This document shows positions 29,205-38,856 of a stretch of DNA of 64,000 nt, piece by piece. The notes below the pieces were generated by a model. It was not told the origin of the DNA. It searched no databases and saw only the letters and a list, made by a program, of their open reading frames with translations. Positions within the stretch are counted from its first letter, which is position 1. The number at the start of each line of letters is the position of its first letter. Source of the stretch: Pseudoselenomonas ruminantium (GTDB lineage Bacteria; Bacillota; Negativicutes; Selenomonadales; Selenomonadaceae). Both the position numbers and the translations under genes were made by a program. The stretch lies in the NCBI GenBank assembly GCA_015058575.1, contig SVBZ01000057.1, positions 1 to 64,000 of the forward strand, written 5' to 3'.

Positions 29205-30516
29205 AGCTGATCAGGCAGCCAAGGACAAAACCAATGACTGTGATAAGCAGTTTACGCGGTGCTGCTGGTTCATCTTCATCCGGCAGGTTCGCCGCATCGA
29301 TAATCTGGATATCCATGCTCTCCATCGCTTCCTGGATTTTATCCTGCTCACACTGCTGGACAAGGCTTGTGTAGATTTCCTGCTTGATTTTGGCATCGCT
29401 TTCGAGTTTGATATAGTCCATCATGCCCTCTGGCAATTTAGCGATTTCGCCTTCCGTTTCCGCTTTTTTCTCGCGGATAGCCTTTTCACTAGCACTAGCT
29501 GCGCTCGACTGAGCCTGTGCGACGGCCTGATTTTTCAGTAGTTCCATCTGGGCTGCATTGAGGCTGGCCGCATTGGAGTTTACGATGGCACCGACTTCAT
29601 CAGCCAGCGACTGGTTGAGCTGATTGAGCTGACGCTGGGCAGCGATGACTTCCGGATGATTTTCCGTGTATTTCTGGCGTGCACCGACAAGTTCGACTTC
29701 TTTGGCTACAATCTGGGCGCGGATATTCTGTACCGTACTGTTATCGTTGATGTTGTAGCTGCGTGCACCAGCTTTCTGCTCTCCAAGTTTCTGCGTTGCG
29801 ACGTCATACTGTGCCTCTGCCGACTTCTGCATGACCTGCATCTCGCCGATAGTTTTGTCAAAGGCTGCTAGTTGCTCAATCGCGGCCTTTGCCTGGTCAC
29901 TCGGACTGTACAGCTTATGCTCGCGCTGGAAAGCGGCCAGTTTTGCCGCCGATTCATCGACATCCTTTTTGGCATTTTCAATGCGGTCGTTGAGGAACGT
30001 GACGAGCAGGCTTTGGGTCTGCTGGCTGTTTTCGGTCTGCATCTGCAGGAAGTTATCCACCACACCCTGCGAAATCATCTGTGCTTCCTCCGGCGTACGG
30101 CCTGTAGCTGTTACCGTGATAAGGTTGGTCTGTTTTGTATTTTCGATTTTAAGATTCTTCTTGGCAAAATCTTTAGCTTCCGGCTTTTTCTCCTCATCGG
30201 GCCACTCAATCTGATCGATAATCGGATCTAAGACGCGGCGCGACTTCATCAGCTCGATATAGTTAAGCGGCGAGGCATTCGAGCTGCTGCCACCGATATT
30301 TATGCCCATAGCAGCAGCCATAGCGGCAGCACCACCAAGGTCTTTTCCTGCCGTACGCGTCTGCACCATTGTCGTAGACTCGTACTGTTTGGGCAGGATA
30401 AAGGCCGTGCCGATAGCCAGTGCCGTGCAGCCGGCAATAATGCCGCCCACTACCTTTCTCCGCTCCAGCATGATCTGCATGAGTCTTCCCAGGTCAATGC
30501 TCTCTTCGTGTTCCAT
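29164..30516 (-). CDS. Wzz/GNVR-domain polysaccharide chain-length determinant
   Basis: Two TM ends, coiled coil, PLNYIELMKSRRVLDPII; DAANLPDEDEPAAPRKLLI. Confidence 0.88.
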   Translation of the reverse strand: MEHEESIDLGRLMQIMLERRKVVGGIIAGCTALAIGTAFILPKQYESTTMVQTRTAGKDLGGAAAMAAAMGINIGGSSSNASPLNYIELMKSRRVLDPIIDQIEWPDEEKKPEAKDFAKKNLKIENTKQTNLITVTATGRTPEEAQMISQGVVDNFLQMQTENSQQTQSLLVTFLNDRIENAKKDVDESAAKLAAFQREHKLYSPSDQAKAAIEQLAAFDKTIGEMQVMQKSAEAQYDVATQKLGEQKAGARSYNINDNSTVQNIRAQIVAKEVELVGARQKYTENHPEVIAAQRQLNQLNQSLADEVGAIVNSNAASLNAAQMELLKNQAVAQAQSSAASASEKAIREKKAETEGEIAKLPEGMMDYIKLESDAKIKQEIYTSLVQQCEQDKIQEAMESMDIQIIDAANLPDEDEPAAPRKLLITVIGFVLGCLISFGYGLVCYKREEA

Positions 30517-30698
30517 ATCGTTACGTCGCTCCTTTAGTTTCGTTATGTTAATTCATTTTGCACTACGTGTCGTATCGCAACTTCTATTATATGTTTCAAT
30601 ATGAAGCAAGTCAATAATTTGCATTTCAATGCGGCGCAAAATCGTATTTTCCAGAAAAGATTTCATATAATATAGGAAGATTTTGGGATAAGGTCGTG

Positions 30699-31085
30699 AT
30701 GGTTATCAATAAACATTTGCTGGAATGGCGCGAATTGCACGATTTGAAGCAGCAACAAGTTGCCGATGCGATTGGCGTCAGCCGTTCTACTTATGCAAAT
30801 TACGAGGCGAGCAAGCGGTCACCGGATATCGAGACGCTGACGAAGCTGGCCGATTTCTATGGCATAACGCTTGATGCCCTGGTTGGTCACAAAGCGAAAC
30901 AAACCAGCGAGATGACACTGCCACCGCTTGCCCGGCAGATGCTGCAGAGTTTCTATAAGCTATCGAAACATATGCAGCAACGTTACGCAGCGCATATGGC
31001 ACTGGATGTGGAGCTTGAATCCGGTGCTGGGGTAGCGAAAACTTCATACGATACTGTGGCCGAGAAAAACGCAGACAAAAAATAG
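30699..31085 (+). CDS. XRE-family HTH transcriptional regulator
   Basis: LKQQQVADAIGVSRSTYANYEASKRSPDIETLTKLADFYGITLDALVG. Confidence 0.9.
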   Translation: MVINKHLLEWRELHDLKQQQVADAIGVSRSTYANYEASKRSPDIETLTKLADFYGITLDALVGHKAKQTSEMTLPPLARQMLQSFYKLSKHMQQRYAAHMALDVELESGAGVAKTSYDTVAEKNADKK

Positions 31086-31121
31086 GCATTTCGATTGCAT
31101 GAACATCGAAATGCCTATTTT
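31079..31121 (+). terminator. Terminator overlapping the stop of the XRE gene
   Basis: aaaataggcatttcgat / atcgaaatgcctatttt, 17-bp perfect stem. Confidence 0.8.
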
Positions 31122-31208
31122 CTTTACCTAAAACGGTTTGTTTATGATATAATTGTAACTATTGTATCGTACAGTAAAACAACCAGCTATATACAGGAGG
31201 TTATCGCA

Positions 31209-31991
31209 ATGAATAAACTCGGTTTTATCGGCATGGGCAATATGGCGCAGGCGCTGGCTGAAGGTTTTATCAAAGCAGGGGCTATCGATAAGGCGAAGGT
31301 CTTTGCCTTTGCACCGAATCAGGAGAAGCTGCAGAAGAACAGCACGCGCATCGGCTTTACGCCGTGCGCGACGCTTACTGAGCTCGCCGCAGCAGCTGAT
31401 ACGCTCGTCATGGCATGCAAGCCGTATCAGATCGAATCCGTACTTGCCGAGCTCGGCAATAAGCTCGAGGACAAGGCGCTGATTTCGATTGCTGCCGGCT
31501 GGGATTACGCCAAATATCAGCAGCATCTAAAGACCGCAACACGCCTGCAGTTCGTCATGCCGAATACCCCCGCCATGGTTGGCGAGGGGGTGCTATTGTT
31601 TGAGGAAACAAATTCGCTAGACGATGGCGAGCGTGCCGAAATCATGCAGCTTTTTGCCGCCGTCGGGCTTGTCCAGGAACTGCCGAGTTCGCTTATGGGC
31701 ATTGGCGGCACGGTCACGGGCTGCGGCCCGGCTTTTGTCGACCTCATGATCGAGGCCTATGGCGATGCTGCGGTAAAATACGGCATGAAACGCGCTGATG
31801 CCTATCGGCTGATTTCCCAGATGATTCTCGGCTCGGCTAAATTGCAGCTCGCCACCGGCGAGCACCCGGGCGTGCTCAAGGACAACGTCTGCTCCCCAGC
31901 CGGCACCACCATCCGCGGCGTCACCGCGCTGGAGGAAAACGGCTTCCGCAATGCCTGTGTAAAATCTGTTGAGGCCATCATGGAACGATAA
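31209..31991 (+). CDS. proC: Pyrroline-5-carboxylate reductase
   Basis: MNKLGFIGMGNMAQALAEGF; RLQFVMPNTPAMVGEG; VCSPAGTTIRGVTALEENGFR; RBS aggagg. Confidence 0.95.
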   Translation: MNKLGFIGMGNMAQALAEGFIKAGAIDKAKVFAFAPNQEKLQKNSTRIGFTPCATLTELAAAADTLVMACKPYQIESVLAELGNKLEDKALISIAAGWDYAKYQQHLKTATRLQFVMPNTPAMVGEGVLLFEETNSLDDGERAEIMQLFAAVGLVQELPSSLMGIGGTVTGCGPAFVDLMIEAYGDAAVKYGMKRADAYRLISQMILGSAKLQLATGEHPGVLKDNVCSPAGTTIRGVTALEENGFRNACVKSVEAIMER

Positions 31992-32027
31992 ACACTCTTC
32001 TTATTGATTTGTTGCGAAATAGCTATA

Positions 32028-32056
32028 TTGACGAATAGATATGATGATGCTACAAT
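32028..32056 (+). promoter_or_regulatory. Sigma70-type promoter for candidate antitoxin sRNA
   Basis: TTGACG (32028-32033) - 17 nt - TACAAT (32051-32056). Confidence 0.65.
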
Positions 32057-32062
32057 GAATGT

Positions 32063-32134
32063 AGTATTTAGATATGGACATATGTTGGCCATAGAAAAAG
32101 CCCTTGGGAGTGATGACCCCAAGGGCTTTTTCGT
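32063..32134 (+). ncRNA. Candidate antisense sRNA of a type I toxin-antitoxin locus
   Basis: Promoter at 32028-32056, terminator hairpin at 32095-32132; 5' end agtatttagatatggaca matches, in plus-strand sequence, agtattttagatatgaaca at the toxin start (so the RNAs are complementary). Confidence 0.55.
32095..32132. terminator. Bidirectional terminator between proC/sRNA and convergent small ORF
   Basis: aaaaagcccttggg-agtgatga-ccccaagggcttttt; A-run and T-run on both sides. Confidence 0.85.
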
Positions 32135-32184
32135 GTACCGTGATGATTGGCACACCTCGCTGGTGCCACAATGGCTGTGCTTTC

Positions 32185-32274
32185 TTACAGCCCCAGCATC
32201 TGCAAAATCAATGTACCGAGAATACTCCCGATAATACTGACAAGCAGCTCAAGCAGTATTTTAGATATGAACAA
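32185..32274 (-). CDS. Candidate small hydrophobic type I toxin, TTG start (MFISKILLELLVSIIGSILGTLILQMLGL)
   Basis: 29 codons + TAA read by hand on the minus strand; RBS gggaggagg-like (agggagggagg) 8 nt before TTG; extended -10 TGATATACT upstream (plus-strand 32329-32334); not in ORF track because of length. Confidence 0.6.
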   Translation of the reverse strand: MFISKILLELLVSIIGSILGTLILQMLGL

Positions 32275-32379
32275 ATTGCTGACCTCCCTCCCTTGCCAAA
32301 TTAGCTTGATGAGGGCTGTGGCTATACCAGTATATCATATAATCAGCATGTCATACCTGATTTATCTTCATCAAAGCAA

Positions 32380-32408
32380 AAATCCTTCCCCGCCGGGAAG
32401 GATTTTTT
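32380..32408 (-). terminator. Terminator of ula operon
   Basis: aaaaatccttcccc-gccg-ggaaggattttttt. Confidence 0.8.
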
Positions 32409-33109
32409 TACTTCTTTTTCTGACCATAGTAGGCATTTGGGCCGTGCTTACGCAGGAAGTGCTTGTCGAGCAGGGCCTGGGGCATGGGGTCACGGTCGCC
32501 GGTGAGCATTTGCGTGTGGAAGGCCATCATGGCTACTTCTTCGAGCACGACGGCATTGTGGACGGCGTTCATGCAGTCCGTGCCCCAGCAGAAGGGGCCG
32601 TGGTTCTTGACAAGGACAGCGGGTACATAGTCGGGATTGATGCCGTATTTCTTGAAGCGCTCCACCGCTACGACACCCGTATTGTATTCGTACTCGCCCC
32701 GGATCTCTTCCTCGGTCATATCGCGGGTACACGGAATCTCGCCGTAGAAGTAGTCCCCCTGCGTCGTGCCATAGGCGCGCACGCCCTGTCCGGCCTGGGC
32801 AAAAATCGTCGCCCAGCGCGAATGGGTATGCACAACACCGCCGATATGCGGAAATTCCTTATAAAAGATACGATGGGTCTCAGTGTCCGAGGAAGGATTG
32901 AGCTCCCCTTCGACCTTGTTGCCTTCAAGGTCAACGACAACCATATCCGCAGGTTTGAGCACATCGTACTCCACGCCTGACGGCTTGATGACGAACAGGC
33001 CTTTCTCACGGTCGATGCCTGAGACATTGCCCCAGGTAAAGGTAATCAGATGATGCTTTGGCAGCAGCATATTGGCTTCATAGACTTTTTGTTTGAGTTC
33101 TTCGAGCAT
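32408..33109 (-). CDS. ulaF: L-ribulose-5-phosphate 4-epimerase
   Basis: [47 protein letters not shown]. Confidence 0.92.
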   Translation of the reverse strand: MLEELKQKVYEANMLLPKHHLITFTWGNVSGIDREKGLFVIKPSGVEYDVLKPADMVVVDLEGNKVEGELNPSSDTETHRIFYKEFPHIGGVVHTHSRWATIFAQAGQGVRAYGTTQGDYFYGEIPCTRDMTEEEIRGEYEYNTGVVAVERFKKYGINPDYVPAVLVKNHGPFCWGTDCMNAVHNAVVLEEVAMMAFHTQMLTGDRDPMPQALLDKHFLRKHGPNAYYGQKKK

Positions 33110-33125
33110 TATATTTCCTCCCCGT

Positions 33126-34175
33126 TCATTCCGTCAGCTCGTAGCGCGCGATTTCATTGGTCTCACGGTTCGCACCGATGATAATGTCCTTGCCTTCATA
33201 AACATAGTGTAGCACATTCGCTGCGCCGCGGCCACGGTCAAGCTCCTGAGCCTCATAGCCATCTTTCCCATAGGTAAAGGCCAGCAGCAGCCGGTCGCCC
33301 TTGCGGTTGCCGATGATCCAGACCGGCTTGCCGCAAATATCGCCGCCGAAAATCGCATGGAGGAATTCGAGTTTTTCAGGATACGTATAGGCCAGCTCGA
33401 ATCTGTCATTCTTTTTCTCATAGATGTTCACGGTATCGCCATGGAACGGCGCAATCGCACATAGCTCCTCCTCACCGTCGCCATTGAGATCCATAAGTAC
33501 CGCATCGCTGGCCGCATCGGTGATAAGCTCCTCGATGCGCCACTCACCCCCTGCCGTCTGCGGCGGGAATACCTGCAATACGCCGCCATCGAAGGATACG
33601 ATGCCGCTTGTCGAGCCATCCTTTTCCACATGGCGATAGTAGCCATGGTTCTTGAGCATATTGTCCTTGATTGGCGTAAGCTTTAACTGGTTGTCGTCAT
33701 TATAGGTAGACAAATCATCGGGCAGTTCCGCCACAAAAAGCTTGCCTGGGAAGCGCCAATCTTCCTTGTACTCGTGGTCGGATTTCAGCGCACAGGCGAG
33801 GATGTAGTTCTTGCCGCCAGCCTGCAGGATATCGAAGCGATGGACGAACGGCAAATCACAGAGCGTGCGCACTTCCCAGTCATCCTTGCCTTTCGGCGTG
33901 ACCACGACAATCGACGCCTCCTTGGAGTCGTTCGGCGAATAGAACTTGCGCGTGGCGAGGAACTGGCCATCGGTGCCCGGCACCTGTACCATCGTCATGA
34001 CGCCGCCGGGGCCTTCCCAGACCGTCTCCTCGATTTCGCCTTCAAGGCTTATCAGATAGCAATTGTTGACCTTTTCGGCTGCGCAGAGAAAATGGTCCTT
34101 GCCTTGATAATGAAGCATGGCCAGCGAATAGCATTTCTCAAGTTCCCCGATTACTTTTTTATCTACCTTAAACAT
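33126..34175 (-). CDS. Uncharacterised protein, probable beta-propeller (FG-GAP-like DLNGDGEEE)
   Basis: 349 aa in the ula operon; [21 protein letters not shown]. Confidence 0.75.
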   Translation of the reverse strand: MFKVDKKVIGELEKCYSLAMLHYQGKDHFLCAAEKVNNCYLISLEGEIEETVWEGPGGVMTMVQVPGTDGQFLATRKFYSPNDSKEASIVVVTPKGKDDWEVRTLCDLPFVHRFDILQAGGKNYILACALKSDHEYKEDWRFPGKLFVAELPDDLSTYNDDNQLKLTPIKDNMLKNHGYYRHVEKDGSTSGIVSFDGGVLQVFPPQTAGGEWRIEELITDAASDAVLMDLNGDGEEELCAIAPFHGDTVNIYEKKNDRFELAYTYPEKLEFLHAIFGGDICGKPVWIIGNRKGDRLLLAFTYGKDGYEAQELDRGRGAANVLHYVYEGKDIIIGANRETNEIARYELTE

Positions 34176-34203
34176 GGTTATCCTTCTTTCTTACTGTCCT
34201 ATT

Positions 34204-35046
34204 TTACTCTGCTTTATCGAGATATGACCGCAGGAAATCATTGGCTTTCTGCAGTTCTTCGCGCCAGTCCGTCTGCGGGTCGTACCAGAACTCGCCGACG
34301 AATCTCCTGACGCCAAGCTGCCACGATTTATCGACGATTTTCTGGAAGTCCACATGACCGGTACCAAACGGAATCTCACGGTATTTGCCCGGTACGGTTT
34401 CCTTTAGATGTACGGCTACGATATGACCGCGCCCCGTCTCCAGGTCGTCCGCCACATCGCCATCGTAGAGCAGAGCGGCATTGGTGATGTTGCCCGAGTC
34501 AGGATAAACACCGAGGTACGGCGAATCCACCTGCCGCACGTAGTCCATGGCCTTTTCCACCGTATCCATAAATGGCGTCTCCATAGTCTCAAAGCCCATC
34601 TGGATACCTTCGGCCGCTGCCATATCGGCGGCCTTGCGCAGATTCTGCAGGAAATCCGCCCGCGTCTTGTCCGTACCTTCCTCATAGTAGACATCATAGC
34701 CCGCCAGCTGGATCGTGCGGATGCCCAGCTTGGCCGCAAGGGCTATAGCCTTCTGCATGATTTCGAGGCTGCGGTCCTGTTTCTGCTTATCAGGGCAGCC
34801 CAGCGGGAATTTGCGATGGCCGCTCAGGCAAATGGAGCGGAACGGCACCCCTGTCGCGCGCATGGCAGCGCGCACTGCGTCAATCTCGCCATCAGTCATA
34901 TCGAGCCGCGCCAGTTTCGCATCGGTCTCATCAATGCTCATTTCCACATAGTCAAAACCGGCGTTCCTAGCCGCCTGTAATTTTTCCGCCCAGGTCAGGT
35001 CGCCAGGCATGGATTTTTCATATAGACCTAACTGATAGTTGCTCAT
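34204..35046 (-). CDS. ulaE: L-ribulose/L-xylulose-5-phosphate 3-epimerase
   Basis: LGLYEKSMPGDLTWAEKLQAARNAGFDYVEMSIDE; LRKAADMAAAEGIQMGFETME. Confidence 0.93.
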   Translation of the reverse strand: MSNYQLGLYEKSMPGDLTWAEKLQAARNAGFDYVEMSIDETDAKLARLDMTDGEIDAVRAAMRATGVPFRSICLSGHRKFPLGCPDKQKQDRSLEIMQKAIALAAKLGIRTIQLAGYDVYYEEGTDKTRADFLQNLRKAADMAAAEGIQMGFETMETPFMDTVEKAMDYVRQVDSPYLGVYPDSGNITNAALLYDGDVADDLETGRGHIVAVHLKETVPGKYREIPFGTGHVDFQKIVDKSWQLGVRRFVGEFWYDPQTDWREELQKANDFLRSYLDKAE

Positions 35047-35121
35047 TTTTCCTTCCCCCCGTCGCAAAAAGGCATAAAAAGGGCTGCTGCACTTTGCAGC
35101 AGCCCTGCTGATTCCCAGCTA

Positions 35122-35409
35122 TTAGACATTGACGATATTAGCCTGGATTTTCTCTTCCATTTCTTTTTCAGCCAGCAGATTCTTGAGACCGATGACCGTA
35201 GCCTTCGTACCCGTGAAGGTGCCGACGAGCGACTCCGAGCAGAACACGACATCGTAGTTATTGGCCTGCGATTTCGCATCGCCGACATTTGTATGATAGA
35301 TTTCCGCCTCAAGGCCGAGTTTCTTGAAGACTTTCTCAAGTTTCATCTTGATGATCTGCGAAGAACCCATACCCGAACCACATGCAGCGATAACTTTCAA
35401 TTTAGCCAT
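35122..35409 (-). CDS. ulaB: PTS ascorbate-type EIIB
   Basis: KVIAACGSGMGSSQIIKMKLEKVFKKLG. Confidence 0.9.
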   Translation of the reverse strand: MAKLKVIAACGSGMGSSQIIKMKLEKVFKKLGLEAEIYHTNVGDAKSQANNYDVVFCSESLVGTFTGTKATVIGLKNLLAEKEMEEKIQANIVNV

Positions 35410-35450
35410 TTTGAAGCACTCCTTTATAGTTATAAAAAGATTATCTACGG

Positions 35451-36938
35451 TTAATCAATGACGACCTGATCGACAGGCACGCCTTGTTTCTTGGCGAGGA
35501 TTTCCTTGTATTTGTCAAAATCCTCGGCAATGACAAAGTAAGTATCCTTATTGCGCTGGTAGAGGATCTGCGGGATAGCCAGCAGCAGGATGACTACAGC
35601 TGCTACACCGACATATTGCAGATTCTCCATGATGACGCCGATGAACGGCCAGACTGCATCCCAGTCGAAGTTGCCGTGCCAGCCACCGAAGTTGCCCGTC
35701 GTGAAGTGATAAGCGGCAAAACCGCCGCCAAGTACCTGGATGATACCACTGCAGAACGGAATGATCGCTGCAGCGCGGATACCACCTAGACGATTGGCAA
35801 AAACAGCAAACGTTGCGTTATCGAAGAACAGCGGTACGAATCCCGAGATGATGAGGATTGGACTGTTGAAAACGATAAGGCCCATGATGGCCAGGAACTG
35901 GCCGAAAGCACCAAACAGGAAACCAAACGTTACGGCGTTCGGATGACCAAAACCATAGGTTGCAGCGCAGTCGACGGCTGGAACGGAACCCGGCAGGAGC
36001 TTTTCCGAGATACCCTGGAAGGAATTCGTGAGCTCCGATACGAAGGTGCGTACACCAAGCTGCAGGATGGTCAGGTAAACAGCGAAGTTCAAGGATTTTT
36101 CAAGGATATAGAACAGGAAGTTCTGATTCTTGCCAAAGCCCTTATCGATCTGATGCATGAGATCCGGGCCAAGAATCGTGATAATCGTGCCAAAGAAAAT
36201 GGTCATGAGTACGCCCGTAGCTACCATATTCTCATTGAAGATGGACAGGAAGCCCGGCAGTTTGAGCGTTTCAAGCGATTTTTTCGGATCGCCGATTTTC
36301 TTGGCAATCTTAGATACCAGGAAGATACCAAACATCTGCTGATGACCAGTAGCAAAGCCGCCACCTTCGGTGAGCTTGGCCACTGGCTCAACGGTGAGGT
36401 TCGAGGCCACAGCCCAATAAGTACCCAGAAGGATACCGAGCATCACGACAACTTGCGGATCCATGAGGCCTGGGAAGCAAAACAGGACAAGCCAGAGGGC
36501 CGTAGACGACTGCTGGACCATGACGTGGCCCGTGATGAACAACGTACGGATTTTCGTGTACTTGCGGAACAAGACCAAGAGGATGTTCATGGTAAATGCA
36601 ATCAGCAATACCATCATCATCATCGAAAACGAACGGCCGATATTCTCGACCGAAGCCTGTGCCGCCGCCTGACCGAAGTACGGGTCGATAACAGCAGCTG
36701 ACAGCTCGAAGCGGTCCTTGAGACCTGCGAGAACCGGACGGAAATTGCCAACGAGACCGCCCGATGCGACGTTCAAGATCATGTAGCCGACAGTACCTTT
36801 GATAAAGCCAGCCAGACATTCATACCATTTCTTACCTAAAAGTGCATAACCAGCCAGGACGATAAAACCGATGAAAAAGGCCGGTTTCGTCAGGATATTG
36901 TTCTGGAAGAACTCCCAAACGGACAATAACATTTCCAT
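35451..36938 (-). CDS. ulaA: PTS ascorbate-type EIIC
   Basis: 495 aa polytopic; PAFFIGFIVLAGYALLGKKWYECLAGFIKGTVGYMIL. Confidence 0.92.
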   Translation of the reverse strand: MEMLLSVWEFFQNNILTKPAFFIGFIVLAGYALLGKKWYECLAGFIKGTVGYMILNVASGGLVGNFRPVLAGLKDRFELSAAVIDPYFGQAAAQASVENIGRSFSMMMMVLLIAFTMNILLVLFRKYTKIRTLFITGHVMVQQSSTALWLVLFCFPGLMDPQVVVMLGILLGTYWAVASNLTVEPVAKLTEGGGFATGHQQMFGIFLVSKIAKKIGDPKKSLETLKLPGFLSIFNENMVATGVLMTIFFGTIITILGPDLMHQIDKGFGKNQNFLFYILEKSLNFAVYLTILQLGVRTFVSELTNSFQGISEKLLPGSVPAVDCAATYGFGHPNAVTFGFLFGAFGQFLAIMGLIVFNSPILIISGFVPLFFDNATFAVFANRLGGIRAAAIIPFCSGIIQVLGGGFAAYHFTTGNFGGWHGNFDWDAVWPFIGVIMENLQYVGVAAVVILLLAIPQILYQRNKDTYFVIAEDFDKYKEILAKKQGVPVDQVVID

Positions 36939-37006
36939 AACTTGATTTTCCCCACTTTCGTTTTTCCCCTACAGGAGCCTCCCCAGACTCCCTTACTAAA
37001 GCTCTC

Positions 37007-37447
37007 TTATGCTTCGATCTGCAGCAAATCTTCCGGCGTCTTGGCCGCCAGGACCTTCGCTACGATATCCTCATCCGAAAGCGTCTCTGACAGAGCCATC
37101 AGATTGCTTAAATGGACTTCATCATCAGTAGCTGCCAATACCACGAAAATGCGGGCATCTTTATCCGGGTCATCCGGATCGAAGCTTACTGGCTTTTCCG
37201 TCTTCATGAAACACATAGCCGTGCCATTTACGCCGCGCCCGCGCTCTGCATGCGGAATGCAGATATCCGGGGCGATGACGATGTAGGGCCCAAGCTCTTC
37301 GACTTTCTCGATAATGATTTCCGGATATTCCTTTTCGATGGTACCATCAGCCAAAAGTGGCGCACAAGCTGCCCGGACGGCGTCCCGCCAGTCAGCAAAA
37401 CCTTCATGGAACGAATAGTGCTTAGTCTCGACAAATTCTTTAAACAT
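37007..37447 (-). CDS. ulaC: PTS EIIA (ascorbate/mannitol-fructose type)
   Basis: GPYIVIAPDICIPHAERGRGVNGTAMCFM active-site His region. Confidence 0.9.
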   Translation of the reverse strand: MFKEFVETKHYSFHEGFADWRDAVRAACAPLLADGTIEKEYPEIIIEKVEELGPYIVIAPDICIPHAERGRGVNGTAMCFMKTEKPVSFDPDDPDKDARIFVVLAATDDEVHLSNLMALSETLSDEDIVAKVLAAKTPEDLLQIEA

Positions 37448-37465
37448 GATAGCTCTCCCTCTTCC

Positions 37466-38569
37466 TTACAGGCAGGAACGGAATGGAATGTTCTGCGGAT
37501 GCTCGAAACAGTCCTCAAAACCGCGGCGGTGATGGTAGTAAATCTTATCCTTATCCATCGGATAGACATAACGCCCACCGACCTGCCAGAAGAACGGATG
37601 GAACTTGTACTCGTTGCGATCCTTCTTGAAGTTGTAGAGGAGCTCGATTTCGTTGCAATCAGCCTGGAAATTCGTCCATACATCCCAATGGATGGGAATG
37701 ACCACCTTACACTGGAGGTTCTCAGCCATACGCAGGATATCGATGGACGTCATCTTGTCCTGCATGCCAATCGGGTTCTCGCCAAACGAGCCGAAGGCAA
37801 CATCGATATCATAATCCTTGCCATGTTTGGCAAAATAAATCGAAAAATGCGAATCACCAGAATGGTAGATGTTGCCGCCCAGCGTCTTGAGCAGGTAGTT
37901 GACCGCTTTCTCGTCCATATCTGTCGGGCATTTACCGGTGAGTTCCTCGCGGTCGGGGCCCGTGGAATCCGTCGTCGTGATGCAGGTGCGGTCGAAACTG
38001 TCGAGGCAGACGATTTCGATATCCTTGATCTTGATGACATCGCCTGGTTTTACGACTTGGCAACGTTCAACCGGAACGCCCCATTTAACCCAGGTGTCTA
38101 CCGATTTCTGCGGCCCAATGAACGGAACCGGTATCACATTGCCGTCCGCATCTGTTGTCGTCATGCCGCTGTGCAGTACATGGGCTGCCCACTCAGCCGA
38201 CATATGGTCCTGATGGTAATGCGTCGCCAATACCGCATCGACCTGCTTGAACGCAAAGGGGTCAATGACGAATGGTACGTTGCGCAGATTCGGCTGCATC
38301 GAGCGGCAGCCACACATGTTAGCCATCTGATGACCAACCTTCATCTTGCCATCACCGTGGGTACGCTTGCCGTTTCCACACCACAAGTCCACAGTTACAT
38401 TGGCACCTCCCGGCGTCTTGAACCAGGTCCCCGTACAGCCGAGCCACCACATGGCGACCTGGCCTTCCGGCACTTCGTAGCCTTCGATATCCTCTACCAA
38501 CCAGGTTCCCCATTCTGGGAAGGTGCTCATGATCCAGCTTTCGCGGGTCATTTCGGAAATCTTACTCAT
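37466..38569 (-). CDS. ulaG: L-ascorbate-6-phosphate lactonase (metallo-beta-lactamase fold)
   Basis: [50 protein letters not shown]. Confidence 0.93.
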   Translation of the reverse strand: MSKISEMTRESWIMSTFPEWGTWLVEDIEGYEVPEGQVAMWWLGCTGTWFKTPGGANVTVDLWCGNGKRTHGDGKMKVGHQMANMCGCRSMQPNLRNVPFVIDPFAFKQVDAVLATHYHQDHMSAEWAAHVLHSGMTTTDADGNVIPVPFIGPQKSVDTWVKWGVPVERCQVVKPGDVIKIKDIEIVCLDSFDRTCITTTDSTGPDREELTGKCPTDMDEKAVNYLLKTLGGNIYHSGDSHFSIYFAKHGKDYDIDVAFGSFGENPIGMQDKMTSIDILRMAENLQCKVVIPIHWDVWTNFQADCNEIELLYNFKKDRNEYKFHPFFWQVGGRYVYPMDKDKIYYHHRRGFEDCFEHPQNIPFRSCL

Positions 38570-38856
38570 CTTAATCCCCCTAAAATAATCATTTAATCGT
38601 AACTTTATGATTGTTTTGCCGTATTTCCTATCGACACGTCTATCTTAGCACAGTGTTACGCTCATTTCAAGTACTTTTTCATAAAATAAGCAAAATATGA
38701 CATTTATAATATATTTTATGTTCATTATATGATTATTTAATGCTTGATTTTTTCATATCCTTTCGATATAATATCCATATAATCATAAATTATACGGATA
38801 TGAATGTGTTACATTTTGCCTATTTTACACGCTTTCATAGGAAAGGATTTCATCAT

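Noticed and set aside
32147-32980. 277-aa plus-strand ORF overlapping the candidate TA locus and ulaF
   Set aside because: Spans the toxin candidate, a terminator and the antisense of ulaF; no coding signature.
37112-38596. 494-aa plus-strand ORF opposite ulaC/ulaG
   Set aside because: Antisense shadow of well-supported ula genes; composition not protein-like.
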